Positions 35,701-49,500 of a DNA stretch of 64,000 nucleotides are shown here, one piece after another. A model generated the notes under the pieces. The model searched no databases. It was given only the letters and a program-made list of their open reading frames with translations, and was not told where the DNA came from. The stretch comes from Acanthaster planci (lineage: Eukaryota; Echinodermata; Asteroidea; Valvatida; Acanthasteridae). The stretch's first letter is position 1. Each line of letters starts with the position of its first letter. The DNA lies in NCBI RefSeq assembly GCF_001949145.1, contig NW_019091375.1, positions 3,312,763 through 3,376,762 on the forward strand, given 5' to 3'. Made by a program: the position numbers and the translations under genes.

Positions 35701-38700
35701 TTCAAAATACAATCGTTTGTATCGGTTAGATTCTAGAAAGACATGTTCTTGGTAATCAAACTTTGCTTGAAAAACTTGAACAACCCAGGAGGAAATTTCA
35801 CGACAATTAAGACAAACAAATTATTTTTCACAATAACCGTTATTTCCGGATTTTTACATGCACCAATTTTTTACCCACTTTGCACTTTATTCAATCTGTT
35901 TGACTTCAGACTTGGCACATAAGCGACGATCACTTTTCTCGTGACAAGCCATCAAGGTTGAATTCTTTAGAAGCTCATAACTCCAGAACCAAAAGTCGGA
36001 TCTGAGTAAATCTTGGTAGAAATACAAAACAAGACGTGTTATAGATGATTGGGATGATGTCATGATGATTTCTTGCGAGTTTTGTAATTTTTTCGTTTCT
36101 AACCTTCTCCTCAACGTATTTCCTGAACAAAACAATTTGTTTCCAAAATTATTTTTGTAATACCTCGGGTAGGCAAAGTAGATGTTTGAGTTATTTGGAA
36201 AATGTGTCGGCGTCATGATGACATCAGCACAAATACGATTTTAGGCCAGAAAAAGACTCTGGTTTCTGGTCATCGGTTTAGTCTCAAAGTGGTGCGGTGA
36301 GGCGGTTGTTTTTCTTCTTTTTTCCTTAGAAGTGATGTACATGCACAAATACATGTACTTTAGAGCGCATGGCATTGTTAATTCAAGAAGTGTGAATTAA
36401 CAACTTTGAAATAATAAAAAAAAGACCATAAAATATGACAAGAGGCAATGATTTCAGTCATCTCACTCAAAAAGAAGCTTCTAATCTTGGCAAGAGTGAG
36501 CTTGAATACAGTAGCACAACCATGAAAATCATATGCGAAAAATAAATGTTCAATTCTAGGTTCTGATTTTAAATGAAATTCTCATGAGTTAGTAGTATAT
36601 GACATTCTTTGCACATTGTTTTCTACTTTATTTTAGAGGAAACAAGTTGCATGTCAAATAGCCCATGAAAAAAATGAATGAAAACAGTTCAGCTCCAGAG
36701 TCAAAATGAAAATAAATTTCTCATGAGGTAAAATGATATACTGTGCACACTGTTTTCTGTTTTATTTGTAAGAAACAAGTTGCATTCAACATATGAGGGG
36801 GAATCAGCTCAGAAAATAAAATATCCTCTCACTCTAAAATACCGTTGTTCTTGGCAAGAGACTCTCAACGATGCACGAGTTGTTACATGTATGGTTGTCA
36901 TGGCGCGATGCATGCCCATCGCCACTGCATGCACTGCATGCGTATGTAAGGCCACTGCCTCACCGACACTGAAATAGACTGGCCCCTCACGGTTTGTTAC
37001 TCAAAAGCGTTTTAAATTTGTATACTTACGCAGGACCCAAGACAACTTCGTTTGTCTGGTTCACAGACGTACTTGGGCCCGGGTCCGAATCAATTGGCGC
37101 GGCCGGAACTACACCGAGTATTTGGCAGCATCCACGGCTAGTTCCCGTAGAATCATGCATGATATCAAGCCGCAGCCAACTGATTTGGACACGGCCTACG
37201 TGTAAAGGTACATGAATGACGTCATCTGATCAGAGTGCCCGACTGAAATATGTAGAGGCCTTATGGGATTCCTTCACCGTACATATTACTCAATCACCGA
37301 TCAAAAACACGTTCAAATTACGCGGTAGCAGAATTCCTGCCGATCATGTAAGTTTCGCGTCTTTTGGAAATCGGTTAGTGAAAAATTAAAAAAAAATTCT
37401 TTATTTTGGCAACGCGCAGGTCTACGGCAACGCGCGCGGTGACCAGAAACCGGAGACTTTTGGGGGGCCTACATACTAGACAAACTCCGATCAACATGAA
37501 ATTCTTGGGTACGTAGACAGTTGGCCCAAATTCCTGTTTGCAAAGTTACGTTGTCATTGCCTCATTCATTGATTTCTTATTAATTTTTGAATATTTATCG
37601 TTTTTATGAGAGTTTGTGCACAGTAACCTTTGCCCTCAACTAACTGTGCGATGATACACATCGTTCTGATGTTCGGCCCAGCAGCTAGCTGGTCACACAA
37701 GCGCTGCACTTGCGTAGGCCTACTTGATTATCTGTGTGCCATGCGCCAGCGGAGTTTCGCACAAAACGGTGCGTAGGATGATGACGGCTCTACGTCGAAG
37801 CAAAGACTTAGACTAGTTATACCAAATATCAAAATCGTTTGGTAAGTAAAAGGAACACGTCTGTAGAAGGAACTCTTCTGTGTGAATTTAATGATAAAAG
37901 TATGTCAAGAACGAATATGTGTGCTTGATCAAAAGGCTAACTGCAACTTGTCATTTTGTTAACTTTACAATCCTGTTCCGTATCGATATCTCATGTATTG
38001 CCAGCTGGCTGAGCCCACAACGGCAAGCTTCCCTTCACGGCAGTGAATTCTAATGACCCGAGGTGGTTGCCCAGATGGACAGAATTTGTACGTGGTCAAC
38101 CGTGAGGAAATCAGTAAAGACAATAACTTTATGCACAACAAATATTTGCAGATATTACCTGTCTGTTCCTGAGTATTAACGAAATGAGTTCAGCAAATGT
38201 CGGCAGGTTTCGAAAATATTCGGAAACGGTGAGGAATTATTCCTGATTTAGAAACGTGACCGTCTAGCTGCTACATCAAGAGCTATCGAAAATGTTCAAA
38301 CAAAGACCCATATCTTTTTCTGCTTTCACTCAAGATTACATGCATCAGTATTGAAATGCACTTAAGGTGCTCTAGGGTTCGATAGAGCAAAGAGGAACCA
38401 CTCGACTCCCATTGGAAAATGTTCAGACCAGCTGATTCATGAACAATACCCTTTAAATTGCCAAACGTCGATGCACTTGAACGATTTGAATACTTCAATG
38501 CAGAACCATACAATTCACGCAAACATCAACTTGTGCCTTTTCAATTCAAGCGCTCTGTCCAGTTCAAGTCTTTCCAGTAGTGTGTGGTTTTCTTTACATC
38601 GGTTGCTATTCTTGCCTAATAGATAGGGCGATGGCTACGAGCAAAGTAGTAGACAAGGGATTGGTTGACTGCTACATTTTTTAGCTGATACTATATTAGA

Positions 38701-41700
38701 AAGATTGATATAAATTGGTAAGTTTTGTCCCATCCAGGAAGCGTGGAATCAACGTACCAGGATCAAACGCTAAAGAGATGACAAGTTCTATACGGAACTT
38801 TGAAATGGGAACCCTTCCTAAGTTTTTGGACACGTTCAAGATTTTTTTACCTCCTCTGATGTGAGTGATTTTTCTTTATATCACTACAATAAGTCTGTAT
38901 TCATTTGTGCAACGAACAGATTCATGACAGATTCGCAATGTTACTAAATAATCGCCTTTTGTTTCCATCCTCTTAGCGGTGATAAAGAAGCTCTTCGCCG
39001 AATTTCTTACGAAATTTGCGAGGACAAAGCCAAGGAAGGTGTCGTCTACTTTGAGGCTCGATTTAGCCCGCATCTTTTGGTCTACTCGGATCCGGAGAGT
39101 GGCCATGTGAAAGAGAAAGCGTTATCGACTCACGACGTGATGCGTAGCATCGTGGAGGGAATAGAACAAGGACAAAAAGACTTCAACGTCAAAGCGCGTC
39201 TTATCATATGCACTGCCAGAGAGACCCCTGGCAAGTTTTCTTTTCTGTTTTTCCGCAAACCTCACCCTTGCAAAAGGAAAAGGCATATCAATAGTCTCTT
39301 GTCAGATGAAGTGACCTGAGTTATATTGCAAGGTACAGATTGACAAGTACAGTCCTTTTCAGCCTTGATTTGGCTTAAAAAAATAACTTTTGTTTGCGTT
39401 ATCGAATTTGCTCACCTTGTGTCGTGTTTCAAAGTTGTTGATATCAGCGACTCATATCACATTTTCGGAGTTGATGATCATTCTGAATCATGAATCGTGA
39501 TTTCAAAATATATGATATCAGCGAGCCTCATATCGATATCCTGTACCTATGTCTGTAGTTCCTGATCTTGTATGTGTGATTCGTAAACCATGCATGTATA
39601 GTATCAAAATTTTGACAGGTGGCTGTTTTGGTTGTAATTGTAGGAGGAGGGGTTCAGATGTTTGATTGTATGTCAGCATTAAACAAGTTTAAAACTTATT
39701 CTTTCTGTTCATGGTAAAAATAATGTACATGTTTGACAATGACACTTCATTTCGTATTCAGCGTGGGCCTTGGAATGTCTTCAGCTATGCCAGGAATTCA
39801 GCGAGTTCGTTGTTGCCATTGATATTGCCGACTGCGGCGGTAAAGATGAAACAGAAGGTGAAGAATATCACCATGAAATAATCCGGGTTTTCCAAGTAAG
39901 TGGGTAATCCCTTTCCCCACTTGCAAAGTGTAAACTTGAGGTTAAATGTCCCAAGTTTTATAAAGGTAATTCCTAGCTATTAAAAAACTGCATAAGCGCT
40001 CTTATCATGGCATACAAATTAAAGCAGATGCGTACCTCATTATCATTATGTGACACTGCTATCAGTAACGAATAAACGGTCTGTAAAGGATGCCTTACCA
40101 GTGTATTAGGCCAAGACTAGACGCCTTGTTGCAGGCGTGCCAAACTTAATACGGGCAATCCACAATAGTGCGCCTCCAAGAGTTTGCAACACGTTGGCCA
40201 ATCACAACGCGTGAAATCTGTCCATTTACAAACGCGTGCTTGGTCGACAGATTTCGCGCATTGGGATTGGCCAATGCGTTGCAAACTCTTGGAGGCGCAC
40301 TATTGTGAATCACCCGAAATGTGTAGGGCAATAGCACGAAAACAGTGCGGGAGTTGATCTGAACGCCAGTAGCACTTTAACCTATAGCTTAGGCCTTATT
40401 TGCTATATCGATCCCTGATGACGGTGAGGAAACTCACACAAAACTGTGCCTATGACTCCATGATCTAGATACATGTAAGATAAAATCTGCGGATTTTGTA
40501 TAATTATTTGGAATATTGAAGCTAATGATTCGATCGAATTCCCGCTTATCTCCGATGTTCGCTTCGTGACTTGTTGTGTATGAAACGGTGCTTTTTGAAG
40601 CAGGCTCTACCCCATCCCAACACCCGGGGATTAAACACGGCAGCCATTTTCCCGGTCAGTGTTTTTGTTCTATACGGATACTTTAGCAAGTCTACGGGAC
40701 TTCTTGTCAGAGCTGCGCTGTACGCAAGTTAACTCACGTCACGAGAGAACATCCGCCCTTACATTGACCGCAAGCTCCAATCAGGAACTGTACCGCACCA
40801 CAAATTAGCCCCTCAACCTACCGAGCCCTTCAACGACACACGCACCACTCGGGACTTAGGCACAGTCAGACTAGGCTAGGTGACTTTAACCCTTTCACAG
40901 GATTCTCGACCCTTACCTCAGGGTCAGCCCTTGACTCCGGACGACTAAACCTTGACTGTGCGCCCCTTACATAGCTTTGCGAGCCGGCCGCTGCAGCAAC
41001 TACGCATAGCCTACGCGCGCGCGCTACGTGTGATCATGCGCAAGGCGGAGCCTATGCGCCGCGCTTCCTTAACACACAGCTATGCGCGGCTAACATCTGC
41101 CTTTGTTACTGGGCAGAGCGCCATCTATAACTTCGCACCGCACCTAGTGTCTAGCGCCCTATGTCACGTCACATAACTCACTCACGACGTTCAAACTCAC
41201 ATACACGACGTTCAAACTCACAAACCTGAGGTTCAAACTCACAAACACGACGCTTGCCTGTCCGCTTTATAACCATACCCCATAACAAAAGCATTGAGCG
41301 GGAAGACGGCTGCCGTGCATAACCCCCATACAGGAAAATGAGTTGGGTTCCTAATTCAGCATGTAGTCCCTATAACATTTCATCAGACGCGTGATAAGAC
41401 ATGCGCACTGGCGTATAATGCGTTCACGCCTTGCGCCTCGGGAGTCATTGGTCGAGTTCGGATGGTCTGTTCTTGACACGGGTTTCTTGTTCTCGCGCTC
41501 GAACGGCCGGAGCACGACTCAAGAACACTGTTCTCGTAACAGGATCACACATCACCTCCTCGTCAGGGTTTTACAGAAACACACGGAAAAACTCGTGAGA
41601 TTTTGTTTTTTAAACAGCTGCAAAAGTGGAGAGGTAGCTTCCAAAGCCATAGACCATGTAGACAATGGATAGTTTTGCAACATTAACATACATTATTTTC

Positions 41701-44700
41701 CCAAACACAGAAATGAATGTTCCTGTTTATATAGAAAAGAATTCAACCCATCCAAAACTTAACTCTCGAGTAACGTACATGGACGCCGCCATGTTGCGTG
41801 TTTCTTCCCGGCGTTCGAGCGGCCGACCTACGAACAACAAATCGAACTGTTCGTGAACATACGGGAACAAGCCGCCCGAACTCAGCCATTATGTACTGAC
41901 GAATCTGACGATCAATACAGGCGTTTCACAATAGTGCGCCTCCAAGAGTTTGCAACACGTTGACCAATCACAGTACAAGAAATCTGTCGACCTTTTCAAA
42001 CGCGTCGCAAACTCGTGGAGGCACACCGTTGCGCATCGCCTGTATTCATACTAGAGCGCCCCGTATGAGGACACGAGAGAGAGAGAGAGTTTCTTGTAAG
42101 TTCCCAGTGAAGCTGCTGTCGCCCTTGGTAGATATTGGGCTCGGCAGTGAGATTTTACAATACAATTAGCAGACAATGGAGTTGAGCACTAATATGGTCG
42201 AATGTTTGGAAGTTGTTCCTTTGGGTTTGGCATTTCTAAAAGATTTCTACTGCTTTAATCATTCCTATAGGAGGCTGAACGTTGCGGCGTTCATCGCACT
42301 GTACATGCTGGTGAAAGTGGACCAGCCGGCAATGTGAAGATTGCCATAGAAGAACTGAAAGCTGAGAGAATAGGACATGGCTACCACGTCCTGGAAGATG
42401 ATGATATCTATCAGGTAGATCGTCAATGTCATATAGGCGCCGGTGTCGAGCTCGACCACAGGGCAGGTGTAATAGTGGGAAGGTGTTATGTTAAACCTAG
42501 CTACACCATCGAGCAACTGAATCATTGATAAGACTGAGTCCAAATATCTAAGTAATTGTGAGTCTTGTTTTTATTTCCTGTACACTGTTTTGAGTGGTAA
42601 ACTTTGTCAACTATAGATATACATGTACATGTATATGATAATGTATGTACCACTTTCACTAAGGTAACTTCGCTCGGCTCAACCTCCCCAAGGGTAAAAA
42701 TGAGCTGGTCTTCAAGACCCATGGCATGATTATTCCAGTCTACGTTGAATCGAATTCGCTTGAACCATAACTTCCGGGTGCGCGTGACACAGGCGCCCTA
42801 AATAAAGCAGTCGGAAATCAACACTGATATGTGTGTCCGTGGCTGCGACACACTCACGAAAGTAATTAACCCATTCGAACACTTCGCAAGAACGGCAGGG
42901 ACGAGTTAAACTGAAATCACATGCTTCAATATATTTCGTTGCGTCTGTTTTAATGGCATGTGTTTGTGAAACAGCCAAACTGAACTGTGTGGTAGTCTGG
43001 TACCGCTATAACAGATAACAGATAATAGTGTAACAGATTGGAGAACGAACAATTAATTATACACTCATTGTATGCACCAATAATTCATGTGTGAAATATC
43101 TTTCTGAATTCTTAATTTGCCAAACTTCAATCAAGTAAAGCCAATCCTTCAAGAAACAAGTATTGCCCACATTTTCAAAAACTTGAAAAGGTAGACTTGG
43201 TTAAAAAAGAACGGTTTAGAGGGGCTGGAAAACTTCAAATTAAAGTCTTTTCTTCGAAAGGAAATGCCAACAGTTTATTCACAAACAAATTCTACTTGGA
43301 CATGGGTTGGCCATAGACTATAATGTCCCCAGTTATTTCCCCCTTCCCAGTAGCATTTGAATAATCACTGCACGTTAAGATTTTTTTCTAAAACCATTAG
43401 GAAACGAGGAAAAGCAAGGTCAACAATTTATGTATAGAAGCTTCCAATAAAAAAACCTGCAACCAACATTAAGAAAAGATCGTAATGATTTTTTTTCAGA
43501 TGGTTAAAGATAAAGACATCCACTTTGAAATCTGCCCAACATCCAGCGTCTACACTGGGTCATGTGACTCGGACTTCACAAAACATCCTTGTGTCAGGTT
43601 GTCATCTCTTGTTTTTCTTTTGTTTTACACGCATCTGTTGAATTCGCCAATGAATACTTACCGCAGGCTTTTAAAGCCACAAGAAAAAACATTTGAGTTG
43701 TTTAACTTTTGAACAGCCATCATGTAGAACAAACGGTACCAAACCTCTAACTGCACCGTATTATGAAAGATCAAATCATGTTTTATAAAGTGCACAAATT
43801 TTACATAATTCTGAGCTTTATAAAACAACTATATCATGAAACAAAAACCCCGTAGAATAATGCTGCATCCATTCCCACCCCACTCCAATTTAATCTTAGC
43901 AAAGCAGTTCAGATTGGAGGTATTTCCTTTTTTACAGACAAGAAGTATGTTATTTGCAATCAGTAGATTCATTTCGTGACTTGACAGACTTTTTTGGCGG
44001 CAAATCGGTAAATTGGATGGGTTGTGTACTTCAGACTTTGCAATGCGATACGTACAACGTGTACAGTGCAGGGGGAGTCACATTGTTCACATGGTTTAAA
44101 AGGCCAAACCCGTAATTAAAATTTACATCGTTCTCAGTATGCATAACCGACCTTGCATTCTCTGACCTGGAAGAAATATTTTCAGTTTTGTACAAAGCCT
44201 ATGAGAATCTATGCCAAGTGAATTCGATCCCTGTAATAGATTGTCTAGACCCAAAAGTGCTTGAAAACCGAATGGAATATTATTTCATTGCTGAAACGTT
44301 TTACGACACTTGATGTGCCTACAGAATATGTCTATTTTTCTGTTTCCCCCATTGCCTCTAACCTTCATTATTCTTCATTTTCGTTTTATTACCTGCACTC
44401 TGTTTAGCCTATAGAAAAAAACCACACTACTGGCGTGTCATACATCCCCGCGAGCACTGACAGCGATCCTTGTAGTGTTTCTCCCACTTCGGGCCAGAAA
44501 CGTCTTCTCTCACTCCTTCATAACGCCGTAGTATTACGAAAAGAAATTCTTTTCCCATCAATGATTGTGAAAATAATGTTTCATCGCAATTTTTTTAACC
44601 CAGTCATACGTTTAATAATAAACCATTGTCGGACATGCATTTACATTGAAAAACCTGAAACAAAAATCCAATTTCTAATGATGGATGCCCTTGTGTCTCA

Positions 44701-46537
44701 AACAGGAGTCATTGGCTCTCTCCACGTAAAAGCGTATGCAGTGAGCTTAGTGCAACCATGTTCTTGGCCGTTAAGTATTTTTGTGAAGTCGTCATACATG
44801 TCGAGACCTAGCTGATAGTTTTCAAATTTGTCTTGCATAGATGCCCCATGCAGCGCTGGTAAATTCGTCAAGAAAAAACTGTGTCTCTGTTGACGATTCA
44901 TCAGGTCTACCAGCCTAAGCAACTTGTTGACTTGTCGTTGTGACCTAGGTTCATCAAGGATCAGATCAACTTTTCACTGAACACTGACGACCCGATGGTC
45001 TTTGGGAACACCATCAATGACGAGTTTGAGATTGCTAGGAAATACTTTGGACTATCAGATGAGCAGGCAATACAAGTGGTATGTAGTCTATATACCATTA
45101 AAAATTTGCAGATTTATCCTAAATTGAATTTCTTTATGGGAGGCATCGCCTGTGTCTTCGGTACGAAATATCTGGCTAAAAACTAATATTTACAATTGGG
45201 GTAAATTTGATTTTATAGACAGCGCAAGGAGGCTGTAGGAGGTGTGTGTATAATATGTGATTATGAAAAACCAAAACACTGACAAATAGAAGAAGCCCTG
45301 CCTGTTTAGGAAATTGTTCCATCCCTGCTGACATTTATTTTCAAAGGAGATCCAATACCATTTCTGACCACCATAATACTTCGAGAAGCCTTGACAGGCG
45401 TAGGGCCCCCAAAAGATTGTCTCTGGTCAGACTGATGTTCCGGAGTCGATGCTGCGACGCGGCTTTTTCCCCCTCCTCTAGGGTTGGATCGTACAGACAA
45501 TTATAGACACACGTTGTCGAGTCACAGAACTATACCAGCTTTATTATGATTATAAGCTGACAACAAAAACCGTCTCATCCATAGTCTGCTATCAGTGTTC
45601 AACATCGATCTCGTCGGGATCTATCACCCTTGGTAAAACATCCAGCTCCCTGCAGAAAATGTTAAGGTTGTGCGGCAATCGGGGGCGCTGTTGCAGCTCT
45701 CACAGAAAAAAAAAGATTGACGCGCACGCTTGAACGCGCGCGCTGACCACCTGAAACGAAAGACATTTTTGGCCTAATATCACCGGTCTAAATCTGTGAA
45801 GAATATAATAGTGCAAGTCCACTGCAACACCATATGATGGCAATGGTGCATGTTGTGTGCTTCCGACTTGACAATGTAATCTAACGAAGTGATTGATTTT
45901 TGTGCACCAGAAAGACCCCGAAGGATGATTCGATTGCGGGTCCCATACCCCAAGGGGTAAGACGGAATAACGCCATTCCTAGAAAATAACGTCCACTTGC
46001 ACGGAATTTAGCTGACGGTAGTTACAATAGCCTATAGATGAATCCTGTGGCCATTGCAACGCTATCACTGGTCATTTGCGGTGTTTCGATCATGGAGCCA
46101 CTGTGCAATGAGATTCGCCCCAAACAAACCCCAACATGAATGGACTCGTATATGGGTAGGCATTCAAGAGGTCATTCACCCCATAACCTCTTGCAATACA
46201 ATGGTAGCCTGCTGAAAAAATTGACACCTAATGGCATTGCATTTTGTAATTAATATCTATTCATGCTTCTTTTGCTTTTAATCAAAGTAAATCTGTTTCA
46301 AGCTTACACTGGGTCGATTCATTATATCAAGGTCCTTATCTGCAGTAGCCTTGATCATTGACGAACGCCTTGACCAAGGCTATATCTGAAATTCATCGTT
46401 TCCAACACAAGCCCTATGGTGTTGTTGTTTTTAATTCTTTACAGACATTCAATGCAGCACGTGCATCCTTCCTGCCGAAGCAAGAAAAACTGGAGTTAAT
46501 TGAAAAGTTGAGGGCAGCCTATCATGTTGCTGATTGA
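32772..46537 (+). CDS. ADA: Adenosine deaminase (ADA1 type)
   Basis: Hydrolytic deamination of adenosine and deoxyadenosine in purine salvage; cytosolic, since no signal peptide is present. Nine exons: 32772-32807, 34041-34102, 38738-38860, 38977-39230, 39762-39895, 42271-42414, 43500-43597, 44949-45078, 46445-46537. All phases join without a stop to give 357 residues (the human enzyme has 363). Zinc ligands: H16 and H18 in VELHIHLDG, H215 in HAGE, D297 in NTDDP. Catalytic: E218, H239 (GHGYH), D298. The HLDG motif separates it from ADAL (HLNG-type), and the missing signal peptide from secreted ADA2/ADGF. Intron 4 uses a GC donor (39231). The usual DLAGDE segment reads DIADCGGKDE, a local insertion. 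Exon 1 (12 codons ending LPPK) is inferred from its position, phase and similarity to the human exon 1 end; its gttcgt donor is weak. The introns hold several fold-back repeats. Confidence 0.92.
34273..35043. mobile_element. Fold-back element in ADA intron 2
   Basis: Perfect 38-bp terminal inverted repeats (34273-34310 and 35006-35043) start with the self-palindromic tatggaattccata and run into tctgccgtcgcccgtcgtgc. The roughly 700-bp interior has no transposase. The arms resemble in composition the CGTCG arrays at 8.1-10.7 kb. Confidence 0.85.
36581..36785. repeat. Two-unit tandem repeat, about 137 bp, ADA intron 2
   Basis: The block ctcatgag...ttgcacattgttttct...ttattt...gaaacaagttgcat occurs at 36581-36652 and 36720-36785, with diverged sequence between. 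Confidence 0.7.
40152..40316. mobile_element. MITE family B, copy 1 (165-bp palindrome), ADA intron 5
   Basis: The arms begin cacaatagtgcgcctccaag, continue agtttgcaac and reach a CCAAT block (ggccaatc), then return as the reverse complement ending ggaggcgcactattgtg. Outer cggg/cccg bases extend the pairing. Almost the whole element can fold into one hairpin. A second copy lies at 41914-42046. Confidence 0.85.
40600..41175. other. GC- and CpG-rich intronic segment, unassigned
   Basis: Markedly richer in CpG than its surroundings (gcctacgcgcgcgcgctacg near 41005). No open frame with a recognisable domain. It could be an exapted repeat or a TE leader, and it directly abuts the family C end at 41176. 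Confidence 0.4.
41176..41280. repeat. MITE family C end with 20-bp tandem units
   Basis: Units of the type actcacaaacacgacgttca occur about four times, followed by cttgcctgtccgctttataa. These are the sub-terminal and terminal sequences of the family C element at 11690-12075. Only this end is present here. Confidence 0.7.
41914..42046. mobile_element. MITE family B, copy 2 (133 bp), ADA intron 5
   Basis: It starts aatacaggcgtttcacaata and ends with cgcctgtatt, the inverted counterpart. The internal arm sequence gtgcgcctccaagagtttgc matches copy 1. The right arm is more diverged and the loop is shorter. Confidence 0.85.
44698..44922 (-). other. Unrecognised minus-strand open frame in ADA intron 7
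   Basis: A 74-codon frame with protein-like composition (ends LTAYAFTWREP) in antisense to ADA. I do not recognise it. It could be a transposon remnant or chance, and no continuing exons were found. Confidence 0.2.
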
Positions 46538-49500
46538 TTCAGATCCGGGGCTGTTGGATTCAAATCAAGCTGATTTAATGCAGAGTATACCTTTCGTTCT
46601 TGGTTAGATCCACGAGTTCAGCCGAAATGCTGAAGTGCAAATGATAACTGCATTTCTTGCAATGTAATGTTTAGTTCAATCGTGGTAAAGTCATCTTAGC
46701 ATCTCATTTAGCATGAATTTTAATTTTTGTTTCGCCATTTTGCAAGGCTTTTTGTTTGGTTTTTTAATGCTTATTTTAATATGCGTTTTCATGGCCAAAG
46801 TGCTATGAGCAATAGGCCTCTAATTCCACTCAAACTCGTCGGATTTTTTAAAATATTTCATTGTCTCAAATTTTTTATTATTTTGTGATCAGTTGTTTTA
46901 CATCTCCTAGAAGATGGTGCAGCGAGAAAATCAAGACCAAACGTATTCCTCAAAGTCTGATTTCTTTTGTGTAAAAATGTACCCCTTTCTTTAATTAAAC
47001 GGGTGGGTATGAATGGAGCCCCACAATCAATCCAAATAACGCACAAGTGGGCACTCATTGAAAAGATTATTACTTCGTCGTTTTTAGGTATTGGAATGTA
47101 AATTCGATGGGTTAGACTGAATGATTCATAAATTTCCCTTTTGTGGCCGAGTCTTCCAGGTCTTAGTGTTTTTCCACCGTCAACACTGTGGTTCATAGTC
47201 AAATTCACCCTAGGTATGAGACTAATACAGGCCCATCAGAAAGTATAAGAAAAGGGGGCACGAGTTTTTGCTATCCTTAGGTGATCAATTTTTGCCAAGC
47301 CACGGCCTGGGGTTCGGGGCCCGCCCAAGGGCCCCGAGAAATTTTAGATTCTAGATGCTCTCTGGTGCAACCTTCAGGACTTTCCAGGACACTTGCTTCT
47401 GTAATTTGGCCCCAAATCTGCTTGCATTTAAAAAGTGAAATAATAAAAAGAATTTTTAGTAAAACCGTAAGCCAATATACACGTACGTACATACTGTACC
47501 ACAAAACTCGTTTTATACATGTATATGTACATGTATGTGCTGCGTACACAATAGCACAACCCTACTATAGTTCTGCTAATGTGTCGCGCCTGGTGGCCTT
47601 CAATTGAGGCTTCTTCAAAAAAATTAATATGACATATCGGGATAAATTCACCTTCATTAAGTTTTTGATGAAAATTGTATCGTGCGTATTTATTCAAAAC
47701 GGCCACGGACATCGTATGCACAAATTACAAGCTGGGTTTGGGGATGCCTTTTTTTTTTTAAAAAAAAAAAAAAGAAGTGACGAATGCGGTAATTTATGTC
47801 ATGGGAATTTTAAGAGGATAGTCAGATAGTAAACTCTGAGTAGTCGACTGGCGTAAGTAAAATTGTCTGGCTGTTTTTATTTGGGGAAAAAATGTGTTCA
47901 AAGTTTCCAACAATCTGCACTATTAAAGATTCCATACAAGTAGGGCTGTTCTGGTGACAGTTAAAAGACAGATTTCAAAAGAGAGCCATGATGTACGGCC
48001 CTACGTGTGTTTGTCTAAGTCGTGCCCACTGCCCATGCAGGTGCATCTCGAATTGATATTGTAGCGATTCTTTGCTTTGTTCTGCATCTTATTACAAGCT
48101 GGAATAAATATTAAATGAATGGAAGAACAACCATACCCATAGAATTGTTTGTAACCGGATTGAGGACTCGGAGGGGAGAGGATTTATGATTATACCGCAA
48201 CTAAAACCCCTTTCAATATTGTCCGCCATCTTGTTTTGCACCATGCATCCTAATCATGCATACCTTCAATGTGGTCCAACGAGAGTCACTTTTACGTGGA
48301 CCAACGTGCCACGGCCATGATGAAATTGGCCCCTTCGGAAGTAAGGTGGGACAAGAACACACGCCCCCTAGCTAGCGCGCCTTGGCGCAACCACCTACCA
48401 GACTACCTATCAGGGGTTGCCGCGTTCCAGTGTGCTACTCGAGTTATCCCAGGGCGCATGGGGAGAATATGCGTGTACTGGCTCCAGATGATGCGAACGC
48501 ATCCTGTCATACATTCCAGAATAAGTTCGTTGCGCGCAATCAGCTTATCCCGCGTCAAACGCGCATAAACTTGCGCGCCCATGCAGTGAGTTTGTACCAA
48601 CTGTAGAGAGACCCTTGGACAGGAAAACTAACAGGCGAAAATTTCAGAATTTTCTTTTTCGTTCATTTTATTCTTTAAAGAATAACGTCAGAAAAAAAGG
48701 CCTTTGCAAAATGTCTGCCAGAATGTTAATTTGTTGAAGCTGAAAATTACCTGACCTGAAAGATAATACTCTGCCGAAAACTGACCCTTTATGCTAGTCT
48801 ATCGGTAAAAGCTCGTAATCAAAACAGGTTAAAGTATTTTAACCATTTACTATTTATGAGGAAATAAACTTAAAGGAACTCTATACGTTGACCAAAGTTT
48901 AATCTAACCATTGCTGACAAAAACTCCGTAAGTAAATCTGTGCAACGCTGTATAATCTCGTTTCCAGCTAAGCACATGAAATGGAAAGAAACAATATTGC
49001 CAGAAGTGAAAGGTCGATATTAAAATTCTGTTTATAAAACCATCTCCAGGTAACTTTTCCAAGTGCTCCTTGAGGAAAAACACAAGGGTAAATTTTAGGC
49101 ATGAGTTTGGGGTTGGTTGGAAACCACCATTTCGTTTAGAATGTCACATATTTCACGTCTACTAAAGTAAGGAAATTGGACTGAAAGTTTTCATTTCTCT
49201 CTCAATTTGTCCGTTATTTCTTGAGGGCCTTCAGAGTTCTGACGTTTCTCCAATTATCCCGAATGGCTAATTATCATTGTACATCTCCAGGAAGATTTAT
49301 AGTGACCTCCAATTTTCTTCCAAATGACGAGAGTCCTGTGGAAATAAAGACAAAAATAACCCTCGTTATGCTGGGAGATGCTGGTAATTCTTTCTTTGTT
49401 GTAACGTGATCAGTTTGAGAGTGTCCCTTCCCCCATATCACAGCGGTTGATTATTTTGCGCGCCCCCCCCCACAGGTTGCATGGTGAACAGCTTAACTAA

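Noticed and set aside
41176-41262. Regular 20-bp repeats considered as a CRISPR array
   Set aside because: The units are contiguous with no unique spacers, and the genome is eukaryotic; they are transposon sub-terminal repeats.
45306-45500. 64-codon minus-strand frame considered as the tail of a retroelement polyprotein
   Set aside because: No upstream integrase or reverse transcriptase nearby and no motif.
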